From Desulfobacterales bacterium (GTDB taxonomy: Bacteria; Desulfobacterota; Desulfobacteria; Desulfobacterales; JALSRD01): a stretch of 54,727 nucleotides of DNA. Shown here in pieces: positions 1-9,292 of this stretch. Position 1 is the stretch's first letter; each line of letters starts with the position of its first letter. The notes below the pieces were generated by a model that saw nothing but the letters and a program-made list of their open reading frames with translations, was not told the origin of the DNA and made no database searches. Location of the stretch: the NCBI GenBank assembly GCA_026984935.1, contig JALSRD010000058.1:1-54727 (forward strand), read 5' to 3'. Made by a program: the position numbers and the translations under genes.

Positions 1-90
1 CGGTAGACGGCGAAACCGAGGCGGGCATCACCCCCCCCACAGCTTTCCATCGATCATCATCGCAGGATTTTAGAAAAAATCAAAGACAAC

Positions 91-1116
91 GTGCCATCGA
101 CCGAATTACAATCGCAGATGTCAGACGACGATCTGCAAGCATATCTGCTGGCAGGTGTTTCGCGCACCTTCGCGCTGACCATCCCCCAGCTGCCGCCGGA
201 GCTCAATTCCGTGGTGGCAAATGCCTACCTGCTCTGCCGCATCGTGGATACCATCGAGGACGAAACCGCCCTGACCGCAGATGAAAAGCGTTCCTTTGGC
301 AGCGGTTTTATCGAAGTGCTGAAAAACGGCGCCGATGCCGGCAGATTCGCCCGCAGCCTTGCGCCGCGGCTTTCGGCCCAGACCATACCGGCCGAACACC
401 AGATGGTGCGCAGCATTCCCCGCATCCTGGAGGTGACCCGGCGTTTCGATACCGATCAGCAGGCCGCCCTGGCGCGCTGTATCGACACCATGGCCACCGG
501 CATGTCGCACTTCCAGACCCAGGATCTCAAGGGCGGGCTTGCAGACATCCGTGCCCTGGACCGTTACTGCTATCATGTCGCCGGATGTGTGGGAGAGATG
601 CTCACCGCGCTCTTCTGCCACTACAGCCCACAAATCGAACGCCACGCCAAGGGGTTGTTCGCGCGTGCCGTTTCCTTCGGCCAGGGCCTGCAGATGACCA
701 ATATTCTAAAGGACATCTGGGACGATCACCAGCGCGGCGTGTGCTGGCTGCCCCGCGACGTTTTCGACCGCAGCGGCTACAACCTGGCCGATCTGGCGCC
801 CGGCCGCACCGACGGCTCTTTCCAGGCCGGCCTGCTGCAGCTGGTCCACATCGCCCATGGACACCTGAAAGACGCCCTGGACTACACCCTGCTGATCCCG
901 GCCACCGAAACCGGTATCCGCCATTTCTGCCTGTGGGCCCTGGGCATGGCCGTACTCACGCTGCAGAAAATCCGCCGGCATCCGGGGTTCAGCCGATCCG
1001 CACAGGTCAAGATTTCACGCCGCAGTGTGCAGGCCACCATCCTGGCCTCCAAGATAGGTGTTTCCCATGACAACCTGCTGCGCCTGTTTTTCAAAGCCGC
1101 CAGCCGCGGTCTGTAA
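91..1116 (+). CDS. squalene/phytoene synthase family protein
   Basis: This enzyme is expected to condense two prenyl diphosphates head to head (farnesyl-PP to squalene, or a hopanoid/carotenoid precursor). Both aspartate-rich motifs that bind Mg-diphosphate are visible: DTIED at residues 53-57 and DIWDD at 208-212, the latter inside the family block NILKDIWDD. The 341-aa length fits bacterial squalene synthases better than the shorter HpnC/HpnD proteins (about 280-300 aa). The start shown is GTG at 91; an in-frame ATG at 118 is equally possible, and neither has a strong Shine-Dalgarno. No hopanoid genes lie downstream, so squalene versus phytoene as product cannot be settled here. Confidence 0.88.
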   Translation: MPSTELQSQMSDDDLQAYLLAGVSRTFALTIPQLPPELNSVVANAYLLCRIVDTIEDETALTADEKRSFGSGFIEVLKNGADAGRFARSLAPRLSAQTIPAEHQMVRSIPRILEVTRRFDTDQQAALARCIDTMATGMSHFQTQDLKGGLADIRALDRYCYHVAGCVGEMLTALFCHYSPQIERHAKGLFARAVSFGQGLQMTNILKDIWDDHQRGVCWLPRDVFDRSGYNLADLAPGRTDGSFQAGLLQLVHIAHGHLKDALDYTLLIPATETGIRHFCLWALGMAVLTLQKIRRHPGFSRSAQVKISRRSVQATILASKIGVSHDNLLRLFFKAASRGL

Positions 1117-1160
1117 AACCGACGTCTCCCGCATTGCCAGCATGTCCGCACGGCCGGTAC

Positions 1161-1766
1161 CTACTGTGCTTCGGCCACCTTCAGGCACACCTCGGATCGT
1201 CTGGTCAGCAACGTGTTGAGTTTCCGGGCATCCACCGCCGCGCCGTTAAAAATTATCCGTCGACAGCCGGACCAGAAAGATGCCGGCAACGTGTCAAAAA
1301 ATTCGGATAAACATGGCCCCGGCAGGCAGACACCCCGTTTCAGAAAAAAGGGCCCGATCTCACGGGCCACCAGGTTGAAAAGCTTGAGGGTCAGCCAGCC
1401 TGTTTTTTCTTCCTGTCTCGCTCCACCGGCAGCCGGAGAAACCCGGCAGCGCAACGGTGCGTAGCGCCCCCCCTTTCGGAAAATGGCCCCCACCACGCCG
1501 GGCATGGCCGCCGACAGCGCCAACGTGGCCCCGTCGCTGATGCAGGCGGTCTGCACGTCATCCACGGCCACGCCGTTTAAAAAAATGGTCTGTACCTTTT
1601 CTGTCAGATAGCCGGCCGGAAGCTCCGGGTAACGGTCATACCATTGGGCGATACTCACGCCGGTGGGCGTTGATATCGAAAAGCCGTAGCCCAGCAGCGG
1701 AAACAGCTTTGAAACCTGGCCCTTATCCAGTGCCATTTCCAGACCGGCGCTGTTTCTGGTTGTCAT
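1161..1766 (-). CDS. conserved hypothetical protein next to AOR
   Basis: This 201-aa protein has no recognised catalytic motif. It lies 79 bp downstream of the aldehyde oxidoreductase gene on the same strand and is probably co-transcribed with it. Residues about 60-105 contain a short beta-rich stretch with the pattern IFLNG..VDD...DGATLALSAAMPGVVGA, which recalls ubiquitin-like sulfur carriers (MoaD/ThiS) sometimes encoded beside tungsten enzymes. The protein is too long and lacks a C-terminal Gly-Gly, so this is only a resemblance. A G-rich Shine-Dalgarno (GGGGGCG) lies 4 nt before the ATG. Confidence 0.6.
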   Translation of the reverse strand: MTTRNSAGLEMALDKGQVSKLFPLLGYGFSISTPTGVSIAQWYDRYPELPAGYLTEKVQTIFLNGVAVDDVQTACISDGATLALSAAMPGVVGAIFRKGGRYAPLRCRVSPAAGGARQEEKTGWLTLKLFNLVAREIGPFFLKRGVCLPGPCLSEFFDTLPASFWSGCRRIIFNGAAVDARKLNTLLTRRSEVCLKVAEAQ

Positions 1767-1845
1767 TTGACGCCCCCTTCAGAAAAACGGGGCGATCCGT
1801 CGCCGGATCCCCCCGTCACAGTATATCATCGCTGCGGCGGCGCTG

Positions 1846-3588
1846 CTACCAGTTGAATACCTGGTCCAGGTCTTCGTCGCTGACTGCAAAGGTCACGTTG
1901 TGCGGCGGCAGGGCCTCCTTTTTGAAGTAGGCCGGCAGCCGGTCGTCTTTGGCGGTGAAACCGGCGCGGGCGTTAAAATCACGCTCCTTTTCCAGAATCG
2001 CCTTGCCCAAAGCGTTGACATCGTCGGCCGAAAGGGGGCTTCCCGTGAAAGCGCCCAGCAGGTCGAGCAGCGCCTGGAAGGTCTCGGCCTGATCCAGGAT
2101 GGCAAAGGCGATAAACAGGCACATGCCGGTGGAATCGATGGCCGCCGTCGCGATCTGCAGGTTCCGCGAAAGCTCGATCTGGCCCTCGGGCTTCAGGGGA
2201 TCGACACTGCCGCCGACGCCCAGGATGTTGGCCGTCACCGCATAGCCGGCGGTGTGGTCGGCGCCCATGGGGCTGGTGGCATAGGTGACACCCTGCCCCT
2301 GCACCCCGCGGGGGTCATAGGCCGGCATGGACTGTCCCTTGACCACGGGCACGCGCTCGACACCGAACACCCTGCCGGTCACGGCAGCGCCGTTGCCGAG
2401 GATGCGGCCCAGCGGCGTGCCTTTGCCCACTTCCTTGAGCAGGTCGATGGCGGCCTGGGCATCGCCGAACTTGGCAAGTCCGGCCTCCATGGCAACGCCG
2501 ATGGTGGCCCCCATCTCGATGGTGTCGAGACCGAAGTCATCATCTAAGCGGTCCAGTGTGGCGATGGCATCCAGATCGTCGATGCCGCAGTTGGGTCCGT
2601 GGGCCCAGACCGTCTCGTACTCGGGCTGCTTGGTCACATAGTTGCCGTCCTTGTCGTAATAGGTGCCCGAGCAGCGGATGACACAGCCGCGGTGGCATCC
2701 GCGCGTGGCCGAACCTTCACCGCCGCGCGTATTTTCCGTTTCGGCCTGGGTTTCGCCGCTGACCTTGGAAGCACCGTCGAAACGCCCCCAGGTAAAATTG
2801 TGGGTGGGCAGCGCCCCGGCCTCGTTGACGATGTTGGTCAGCACGTTGGTGCCGTATGCCGGCAGGCCCTGCCCGGTGACCGCGTGCTGCCGCAGTCCGG
2901 CCACAAAGGCCTTGTTGGCCGCCTTGAACTTTTCGACATCGGCGGGCGAACGCGTCTGGGTGCCACTGTCGTCGAGAACGATCACTTTGACCCCCTTGGC
3001 GCCCATGACAGCCCCCACACCGCCGCGGCCGGCATGCCGCGTGGGACGAAGCTCCGTATCACTGAAGGCAATCGATGCCGCCGCCAGTTTCATCTCCCCG
3101 GCAGGACCGATGGAGATGCAGGCGATCTTGTCCCCGTAAGAGGCTTTCATCTTTTCGACCAGATCGTAGTTTCCCAGCATCTTGAGGCTGTCATCCGCCG
3201 CGATCTGCACCCCCTGCCGGTTGATGAAAACGCGGTACAGGCTGTCGTTTTTGGGCTTTCCCTCCAGGATGATGGCGGCATACCCCAGCCGCGCCAAGAC
3301 CTGCGAAGGCTGCCCGCCGGAATTGGCCTCTTTGATGCCGCCGGTCAGCGGACTCTTGCAACCCACCGAAATGCGGCCCGACATGGCGGCGGCCGATCCG
3401 CTCAAAAGGCCGGGTGCAATGACGAGTTTGTTCTCCCCGGAAAGCGGGTGGCACAGGGGCGGCACCTCCTTGGCGACGATGCTCGAGGTCAGCGCCCGTC
3501 CCCCCAGTCCGGCGTATTCCCCGATGGGCACTTCCGTCGCCTTGGGCCCGGGATCCGCACTCATATCGATCCTCAAGATCTTGTCCAT
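1846..3588 (-). CDS. aor: aldehyde:ferredoxin oxidoreductase, tungsten-dependent family
   Basis: This enzyme oxidises aldehydes to carboxylic acids (or the reverse) with ferredoxin, using a tungsten bis-pyranopterin and one [4Fe-4S] cluster in the cytoplasm. The cluster ligands are visible as C298-x3-C302-x3-C306 and a late C490 in a DSTGMC motif. The N-terminal IDMS...GGRAL and AMSGR blocks match the family's pterin-binding domain. The upstream frame extends to 3651, but the ATG at 3588 has a strong AGGAGG 6 nt before it. This gives 580 aa, normal for AOR. It leads a probable two-gene unit with the 201-aa unknown. The actual substrate, and tungsten versus molybdenum, cannot be read from sequence. 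Confidence 0.93.
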   Translation of the reverse strand: MDKILRIDMSADPGPKATEVPIGEYAGLGGRALTSSIVAKEVPPLCHPLSGENKLVIAPGLLSGSAAAMSGRISVGCKSPLTGGIKEANSGGQPSQVLARLGYAAIILEGKPKNDSLYRVFINRQGVQIAADDSLKMLGNYDLVEKMKASYGDKIACISIGPAGEMKLAAASIAFSDTELRPTRHAGRGGVGAVMGAKGVKVIVLDDSGTQTRSPADVEKFKAANKAFVAGLRQHAVTGQGLPAYGTNVLTNIVNEAGALPTHNFTWGRFDGASKVSGETQAETENTRGGEGSATRGCHRGCVIRCSGTYYDKDGNYVTKQPEYETVWAHGPNCGIDDLDAIATLDRLDDDFGLDTIEMGATIGVAMEAGLAKFGDAQAAIDLLKEVGKGTPLGRILGNGAAVTGRVFGVERVPVVKGQSMPAYDPRGVQGQGVTYATSPMGADHTAGYAVTANILGVGGSVDPLKPEGQIELSRNLQIATAAIDSTGMCLFIAFAILDQAETFQALLDLLGAFTGSPLSADDVNALGKAILEKERDFNARAGFTAKDDRLPAYFKKEALPPHNVTFAVSDEDLDQVFNW

Positions 3589-3718
3589 TTCCGGCCTCCT
3601 TTTCTGTTTTGGTGTTTCCAAAAGCACCTCATCGACGTTTTTTGCTTCCATCTTCGGTTAATAATTGGTAAAAATCCGCCATGTCAAGAAAAACCGTATC
3701 GCCTACACCGGAGAAGGT

Positions 3719-4495
3719 TTGAAAATCGCCAGTTTCAACGCCAACGGCATCCGTGCCCGCATGCCGCTGCTTTTAAAATGGCTCGCGCAAAACCGGCCGG
3801 ACGTACTCTGCATTCAGGAGACCAAGGTCCAGGACCCCGATTTTCCGGTCCCGCCGCTGGCCGATGCCGGCTATTTCTGCGCGTTCAAAGGAGAAAAAAG
3901 CTACAACGGGGTGGCGCTGCTGAGCCGGATGGAACCGCACCGGGTACGCATGGGCTTTGATGCGGCCGACGGCCCGGAAGACACCCGCCTGATCGCGGCG
4001 CGCTTCGGCGGCCTGCAGGTCGTCAACACCTACATCCCCCAGGGGCGGGATCCGGCATCGGAAAAATTCCGGTATAAGCTGGACTGGTTCCGGCGCCTGA
4101 AGCACTATTTCGAGGAGCACTTCGATCCGTGCGACCTGTTGTTGTGGGCCGGCGACTTCAATGTGGCGCCGGCCGCGGCCGATGTCTACGACCCCGTGCG
4201 TCTGGCCGGCCATGTGGGCTTCCACCCCGCCGAACACGAGGCCCTTGCAAGCGTCATGCAGTGGGGTTTCGTGGATCTCTACCGCCACCGGCATCCTGAT
4301 GAAAAGGCCTACACCTTCTGGGACTACCGGCTGCCGAATGCTGTCGCCCGCGGCCTGGGCTGGCGCATCGACCACCTCTGCGGCACGCTCCCGCTGGCCG
4401 AGCGCTTAGCCGATATCTGGATCGATGTGGCCGCGCGCCGCGCGCCGCGTCCTTCGGACCACACCTTCATCGTGGCCGAATTCGATCTGCCGTAA
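3719..4495 (+). CDS. xthA: exodeoxyribonuclease III (AP endonuclease)
   Basis: This base-excision repair nuclease cleaves 5' of abasic sites and has 3'-5' exonuclease activity. The exonuclease-endonuclease-phosphatase signatures appear in order: ASFNANGIR near the N-terminus, IQETK (metal-binding Glu), YIPQG, GDFNVAP (Asp/Asn), WRIDH and SDH (catalytic His) at the C-terminus. The frame is open from a TTG at 3665, but a TTG at 3719 preceded by GGAGAAGG gives 258 aa, the usual size, and begins exactly where the family begins (LKIASFNANG). It is divergent from AOR and convergent with serC, whose stop is 8 bp away. Confidence 0.93.
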   Translation: MKIASFNANGIRARMPLLLKWLAQNRPDVLCIQETKVQDPDFPVPPLADAGYFCAFKGEKSYNGVALLSRMEPHRVRMGFDAADGPEDTRLIAARFGGLQVVNTYIPQGRDPASEKFRYKLDWFRRLKHYFEEHFDPCDLLLWAGDFNVAPAAADVYDPVRLAGHVGFHPAEHEALASVMQWGFVDLYRHRHPDEKAYTFWDYRLPNAVARGLGWRIDHLCGTLPLAERLADIWIDVAARRAPRPSDHTFIVAEFDLP

Positions 4496-4503
4496 AACTT
4501 GCG

Positions 4504-5592
4504 CTACCCGTAGGTGCGCTCGAACTCTTCCATGAAGGCGGTCAGGGCCTTTACCGCGTCCACGCCAGTGGCGTTGTAAATGGACGCCCGGCAGCCGCCC
4601 ACCGAACGGTGCCCTTTGAGGCCGCCGAAACCGGCTGCCAGGGCCTCTTTCACAAAGCGCGCCTCGAGATCTTCGTCGGGAAGGCGGAAGGTCACGTTCA
4701 TGCGGGAGCGGCTGCCGGGTTCCGCCGTGGCGCGGTAGAACCCGCTGCGCTCGATGCACCCGTAGAGAATCTGCGCCTTTTCGGCGTTGATCGCGGCCAT
4801 GCGCTCCAGTCCGCCGATGGTTTCCTCGAGCCACTTGAGCACCAGCTGCACGCTGTAGATGGCAAAGCAGGGCGGCGTGTTGTAGAGCGAGTTTTTCGCC
4901 GCGTAGGTGGTATACTTCAGCATGGACGGCAGCGCCTCGGGCACGCGTTCCAGAAAGTCTGCGCGGATAATGACCATGCAGACGCCGGCAGGGCCGATGT
5001 TTTTCTGGGCACCGGCATATATTATACCGAATTTCTGCACGTCAAATGGTCGGCTCATGATGTCCGAGGACATATCGGCGGCCAGCGGCACACCGTCGGT
5101 GTCGGGGAATTCGGCGAACTGGGTGCCCTTGATGGTGTTGTTGGAGGTGATGTGGGCGAACACCGCCCCGGAATTGAAGGCGATCTGCTCCGGGATATAG
5201 GCGAAGCCGCGGTCTTCCGACGAGGCCACGACATCGATGTGCCTGCCCAGGATGCGCGCCTCGGCAATGGCCTTGGTGGACCAGGTGCCGGTATTGACAT
5301 AGTCCGCACGATCGCCGGCGCCCAACAGGTTCATGGGCAGCATGCAAAACTGCAGGCTGGCGCCGCCCTGGATGAAGAGCACATGGTAGTCGTCACCGAG
5401 GCCCAGCAGACGCTTGGTGCGTGCGACGGCATCGTTGATGATCTCGTCGAACCACCGGGAGCGGTGGCTGATCTCGGTGATCGACATGCCGGAATCGGCA
5501 TAGCTCAGAAAGTCCTGGCGGATCTGCGCGAGCACTTCCAGGGGAAGCGCCGCCGGGCCGGGGTTGAAATTGTAAATGCGATTCTGCGCCAC
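4504..5592 (-). CDS. serC: phosphoserine aminotransferase
   Basis: SerC makes 3-phosphoserine from phosphohydroxypyruvate and glutamate (serine biosynthesis; a side role in pyridoxal phosphate synthesis in some bacteria). The N-terminal YNFNPGPAALP block, the FIQGGAS loop and the PLP-binding lysine in YAGAQKNIGPAG are clear. The start chosen is GTG at 5592 with GGGAGG just upstream, giving 362 aa, the standard SerC length. The longer frame to 5652 would add a non-homologous 20-residue leader. It stands alone, convergent with xthA. Confidence 0.95.
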   Translation of the reverse strand: MAQNRIYNFNPGPAALPLEVLAQIRQDFLSYADSGMSITEISHRSRWFDEIINDAVARTKRLLGLGDDYHVLFIQGGASLQFCMLPMNLLGAGDRADYVNTGTWSTKAIAEARILGRHIDVVASSEDRGFAYIPEQIAFNSGAVFAHITSNNTIKGTQFAEFPDTDGVPLAADMSSDIMSRPFDVQKFGIIYAGAQKNIGPAGVCMVIIRADFLERVPEALPSMLKYTTYAAKNSLYNTPPCFAIYSVQLVLKWLEETIGGLERMAAINAEKAQILYGCIERSGFYRATAEPGSRSRMNVTFRLPDEDLEARFVKEALAAGFGGLKGHRSVGGCRASIYNATGVDAVKALTAFMEEFERTYG

Positions 5593-5833
5593 GATACCCT
5601 CCCTTTGTCCTGCTGCAAAAATACCGGTCTGAAGAAAAAGGGCCGCCGTCACGGATGTTGCTGCCCAACATCTGGTATCTGCACAGATCGGTGGCCAGAA
5701 GTCAAATAAAAATCAGCGCCGCGGCGTGCCGGCCGGCGTCACCTGCAAAGAAATCCTCCAGCCGGACGTATCGTTTCGCATGCTCCGGATTCCGGCCGGC
5801 GGGTTGCCCGCCGCTGCTGCCAAACGGCACCCA

Positions 5834-5857
5834 TTGACAAGCCGCCGCCATCTGGCG
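5834..5857 (+). promoter_or_regulatory. possible sigma-70 promoter for hisD
   Basis: A perfect TTGACA at 5834-5839 lies about 75-95 bp before hisD. The best -10 at 17-18 bp spacing (TAAGCT, 5858 region) is weak, so this is only a candidate. Confidence 0.3.
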
Positions 5858-5929
5858 TAAGCTCAACTTCCCGGAAGAAACGACGAGATCGCAGGATGCA
5901 AACAGGCAGGCATGCCGGAAAGACCGCCC

Positions 5930-7240
5930 ATGCAGATTTTTAATTACCCTTCCGAAGCCGCCCGCAGGCGGCTTGAAGCCATCGTCAACCGCGGCCTGGA
6001 GTTCAAAAAAAAGGACATGCTGGCGGTGAGCCGCATCGTAGAAGATGTGCGCAAGAACGGCGATGCCGCCCTGCTCGAGTACATCCGGCGCTTTGACTGT
6101 CCAGACATGCCGGCCGATTCGCTGGCCGTCACCGAAGACGAATTTGCAGCCGCCGCCAAACAGGTCAGCCGCAGATTCGTTTCCGCCCTGAACCGCGCGG
6201 CGCGGCATATCGAGGCTTTTCACAAGAAGCAGCGGCAGCGTTCCTGGATCAGCGCCGACAGGCCGGGAACCCTGCTGGGGCAGTTGGTACGGCCCGTCCG
6301 TGCGGCCGGCATCTATGTGCCGGGCGGCCGGGGCGGCAAAACACCGCTGGTTTCATCGGTGCTCATGGGTGCCATTCCCGCCCGCGTGGCCGGCGTTAAG
6401 CGCATCTGCATCACCACGCCGCCCACCGCCGCGGGAACCGTCGATGCACATCTGCTGGTGGCGGCCAGAAAGGCGGGCGTCGACATGGTCTACAAGGCCG
6501 GCAGCGCCTGGGCCATTGCCGCGCTGGCCTACGGTACCGAGCGTATCGGCCGGGTGGATGTCATCGTCGGACCCGGCAACATCTACGTGACCTTGGCCAA
6601 AAAAATCGTCGCCGGCACGGTGGGCATCGACATGGTCGCCGGCCCTTCCGAGATCCTGGTGATCGCCGACCGGCACGCGGATGCGCGCTACGTTGCCGCC
6701 GACATGCTCTCCCAGGCCGAGCACGACCCCCTGGCCTCCGCCATCCTGGCCACCGATTCCAAGCCTCTGGCGTCGGCCGTGGCCGGGGAGATCGAGCACC
6801 AGTTGCAGGGGCTTATCCGCAGGGAAATCGCCGCCCGCTCCATGGCGCGCTATGGCGCCATTTTCTGCGTCGAAAGCATTCCGGCTGCCATTGCACTGGC
6901 CAACAGCGTTGCGCCCGAACACCTGGAGCTGCAGGTCAAAGCACCTTTCGAGCATCTGGCGGCCATCGAACACGCCGGGGCCGTGTTTCTGGGTGCACAC
7001 ACCCCCGAGCCGGTGGGGGACTACATGGCCGGTCCCAACCACGTGCTGCCCACGGCGGCCACGGCACGCTTTTCTTCGGCGCTTTCGGTGGACCACTTTC
7101 TGAAAAAAACCAGCCTGGTGTATTACAGCGAGGGTACGTTTAGGCGCGAGGCCGCGGACATCATCCGCCTGGCGGAAACCGAGGGACTCCAGGCACACGC
7201 CCGCGCAGTGCGCATCCGGATGTCGAAGAAAGGCGGCTGA
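5930..7240 (+). CDS. hisD: histidinol dehydrogenase
   Basis: HisD catalyses the last two steps of histidine biosynthesis: histidinol to histidinal to histidine with NAD+ and a zinc ion. Family signatures are present: GGRGGKTPLVSSVLMG, VYKAGSAWAIAALAYGTE, the GPGN(I)YVT NAD-site block, SQAEHDP (zinc ligands Gln/His), APEHLEL (catalytic Glu-His) and GDYMAGPNHVLPT. The frame opens at an ATG at 5912, but the ATG at 5930 has GGAAAG 8 nt upstream and matches the usual start (MQIFNYPS...), giving 436 aa. No other his genes are adjacent. Confidence 0.95.
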   Translation: MQIFNYPSEAARRRLEAIVNRGLEFKKKDMLAVSRIVEDVRKNGDAALLEYIRRFDCPDMPADSLAVTEDEFAAAAKQVSRRFVSALNRAARHIEAFHKKQRQRSWISADRPGTLLGQLVRPVRAAGIYVPGGRGGKTPLVSSVLMGAIPARVAGVKRICITTPPTAAGTVDAHLLVAARKAGVDMVYKAGSAWAIAALAYGTERIGRVDVIVGPGNIYVTLAKKIVAGTVGIDMVAGPSEILVIADRHADARYVAADMLSQAEHDPLASAILATDSKPLASAVAGEIEHQLQGLIRREIAARSMARYGAIFCVESIPAAIALANSVAPEHLELQVKAPFEHLAAIEHAGAVFLGAHTPEPVGDYMAGPNHVLPTAATARFSSALSVDHFLKKTSLVYYSEGTFRREAADIIRLAETEGLQAHARAVRIRMSKKGG

Positions 7241-7302
7241 CGGTTCAAATCCGGGATGCGGCGCTTGTTTTCCAAGGATCGGCGCGCCGCCGGGATATGG
7301 GA

Positions 7303-7569
7303 CTATTCCTCATCGTCATCCAGGACCACTTCATCCTGATCGTCGGGACAGATTCTTTCGAGGGGGGGATACATGGGCTTTTTTTGTTCGGCAAGCCGCA
7401 GCTTGGCGATTTCCACATGCTGGCGGGCCAGATTTTCCCCGCCGATCTCAAGATAAACGCACATCATCCTGAGCAAATGGGAATCATCGCGAAGCTCGGA
7501 CGGAACGCAGGCCAAAAGGCGCTTGAAGGCTGCCTGCAGATTTTCGGGAATCGTCAGCTCTTTTTCCAT
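7303..7569 (-). CDS. small acidic-tailed hypothetical protein
   Basis: This 88-aa protein starts at the ATG at 7569, with AGGAG 7 nt upstream. The frame is open further upstream but without ribosome-binding sites. It is mostly predicted helix, with a very acidic C-terminus (DDQDEVVLDDDEE). No signal peptide or membrane segment is seen. It is not a family I recognise. It is convergent with hisD (62-bp gap) and divergent from tag. Confidence 0.65.
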   Translation of the reverse strand: MEKELTIPENLQAAFKRLLACVPSELRDDSHLLRMMCVYLEIGGENLARQHVEIAKLRLAEQKKPMYPPLERICPDDQDEVVLDDDEE

Positions 7570-7744
7570 TCGGTGGCTCCTGAAACGCTCGGAAATATTT
7601 TCATCAGAAAATAAGTCATGTCTGGAGATTGTAAAGTGCTTCGCAAAAACCGGATGCCGTCGACGGCGGCGGTCGATTTCGCAGCCCGTCCCGCGCAGCG
7701 GAAGTCTTGCAGGTGCCGCGCGCAACTGCCGGGAAAGCGGCGGC

Positions 7745-8338
7745 ATGCCTGAACGCTGCCCATGGGCGGGTACGGATCCGCTTTATATCCGATACCATGA
7801 CAGCGAATGGGGCGTGCCGCTGCACGATGACCGGACACTTTTCGAGTTTCTGATCCTGGAGGGCGCCCAGGCCGGCCTGAGCTGGCTGACCGTACTGAAA
7901 AAACGCGCGCACTACCGGCGTGCTTTCGACGGGTTCGACGCCCGCAAGATGGCGGCCTACGACGAACGCAAGATCGCATACCTGGCGCGCCACGCGCCGA
8001 TTATCCGCAACCGGCTGAAAATCCGGGCGGCAGTCGCAAACGCCCGCGCCTTTCTGGCCGTGTGCAGCAGATTCGGCAGTTTCGATGCCTACATCTGGCG
8101 ATTCGTGGGCGGCCGGCCGATGGTCAACACCTGGCGCCGGATGGAGCAGGTACCGGCGCACACCCCGGTTTCCGAAGCCATGGCCAAAGACCTGAAGCAG
8201 AGGGGATTCAAATTCGTGGGCCCCACCATCTGTTATGCCTTCATGCAGGCGGTGGGCATGGTCAACGATCATCTGGTGGAATGCTTCCGGCACATCGAAG
8301 TCCAGTCCGTACCGCGTGCCGGCCATCCCACGGGATGA
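7745..8338 (+). CDS. tag: DNA-3-methyladenine glycosylase I
   Basis: Tag removes 3-methyladenine from alkylated DNA as the first step of base-excision repair. The zinc-binding N-terminus (ERCPWAGTDPLYIRYHDSEWG) and C-terminal zinc ligands (NDHLVECFRH) follow the family pattern of Cys, His, His, Cys. The central EGAQAGLSW block carries the catalytic Glu region. The start at ATG 7745 gives 197 aa, close to E. coli Tag. The larger frame from 7523 runs antisense through the upstream small gene and is not credible. The DHH phosphoesterase gene follows after 27 bp. Confidence 0.93.
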   Translation: MPERCPWAGTDPLYIRYHDSEWGVPLHDDRTLFEFLILEGAQAGLSWLTVLKKRAHYRRAFDGFDARKMAAYDERKIAYLARHAPIIRNRLKIRAAVANARAFLAVCSRFGSFDAYIWRFVGGRPMVNTWRRMEQVPAHTPVSEAMAKDLKQRGFKFVGPTICYAFMQAVGMVNDHLVECFRHIEVQSVPRAGHPTG

Positions 8339-8365
8339 GCACCCTGTCGCCGGAGGAGACGCCCT

Positions 8366-9292
8366 ATGAGAATTGTTACGCGACCGGATTTTGACGGCAT
8401 CGTCTGCGCGGCTTTGCTCAGCGAAGCGGAAACCATCGATGTCCCCGTTAAATGGGTTCAGCCCAGCCATGTCCAGCAGGGCCGCGTTGAAATCCGCAGC
8501 GGCGATATCCTGGCCAACCTGCCCTTTCATCCGGCCTGCAGTCTGTGGTTCGACCACCACCTGACCAACCGCATCCAGCGGCCATTTAAAGGTTGCTTCG
8601 AGATCGCCCCCTCGGCGGCCGGCATCGTCTACCGCTACTACCGCGGCCGTTTTACGCGCAGCTACGACGAACTGGTGGCCTGGGCCGATCGCATCGATGC
8701 CGCCCGGCTCAGCATGCAGCAGGTCCGCGCGCCTGAAAAGTACCCCTACCTGCTGCTTTCCATGACCGTCAACGGCAGCGATCCCCAAGGCGAACCCTAC
8801 TGGAATCACCTGGTCGACCGTCTGCGGCAGGCATCCATCGGCAGCGTCATGCAGGATGAAAAAGTCAGGCGGCACTGCCGCCGGACACTGGCGGACAACC
8901 GCGCCTTTGAAAAGCTGCTGCGGACCCACACGCGGGTCGAAGACCACGTCGCCGTCACCGACCTGCGCAGTGTACCGCACGCGCCTTCCGGAAATCGTTT
9001 CCTGGTCTACGCGTTGTTTCCCGAGGCGCATGTCAGCGTTAAAATCCGCCCCGACAGCGATGACCCCGGCATGCTGGCGGTCAGCGTCGGCCACAGCATC
9101 TTCAACCCCGGCTGCCGCGTCAATGCCGGTCTGCTGCTGGCCGCTTTCGGCGGCGGCGGGCACCGCGGCGCCGCCGCCTGCCGCTTTCCGGAAAATCTGG
9201 CCGATGACTACCTGCCCAAGATTATCGACAGCCTGCGCGCCAACCTCCCCAATGAACCCGATGGATCGCTCAGCGGGCCGCCCGCTGCTTGA
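8366..9292 (+). CDS. DHH-family phosphoesterase
   Basis: This 308-aa member of the DHH superfamily carries the Asp motif DFDGIVCAALL at residues 8-18, the name-giving DHH (WFDHHLTN, about 62-69) and a C-terminal DHHA1-type loop GGGGHRGAA near residue 270. The family hydrolyses phosphodiesters (nano-RNA, cyclic dinucleotides, pAp) or polyphosphate with Mn/Mg. The substrate is not predictable here. The start has GGAGGAGA about 8 nt upstream. The gene follows tag closely, and its last 23 bp overlap the 3' end of the opposing radical-SAM gene. Confidence 0.85.
   Translation: MRIVTRPDFDGIVCAALLSEAETIDVPVKWVQPSHVQQGRVEIRSGDILANLPFHPACSLWFDHHLTNRIQRPFKGCFEIAPSAAGIVYRYYRGRFTRSYDELVAWADRIDAARLSMQQVRAPEKYPYLLLSMTVNGSDPQGEPYWNHLVDRLRQASIGSVMQDEKVRRHCRRTLADNRAFEKLLRTHTRVEDHVAVTDLRSVPHAPSGNRFLVYALFPEAHVSVKIRPDSDDPGMLAVSVGHSIFNPGCRVNAGLLLAAFGGGGHRGAAACRFPENLADDYLPKIIDSLRANLPNEPDGSLSGPPAA

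Noticed and set aside
7242-7252. GGTTCAAATCC resembles a tRNA T-loop
   Set aside because: It lies directly after the hisD stop; flanking bases do not form a T-stem, acceptor or anticodon arm.
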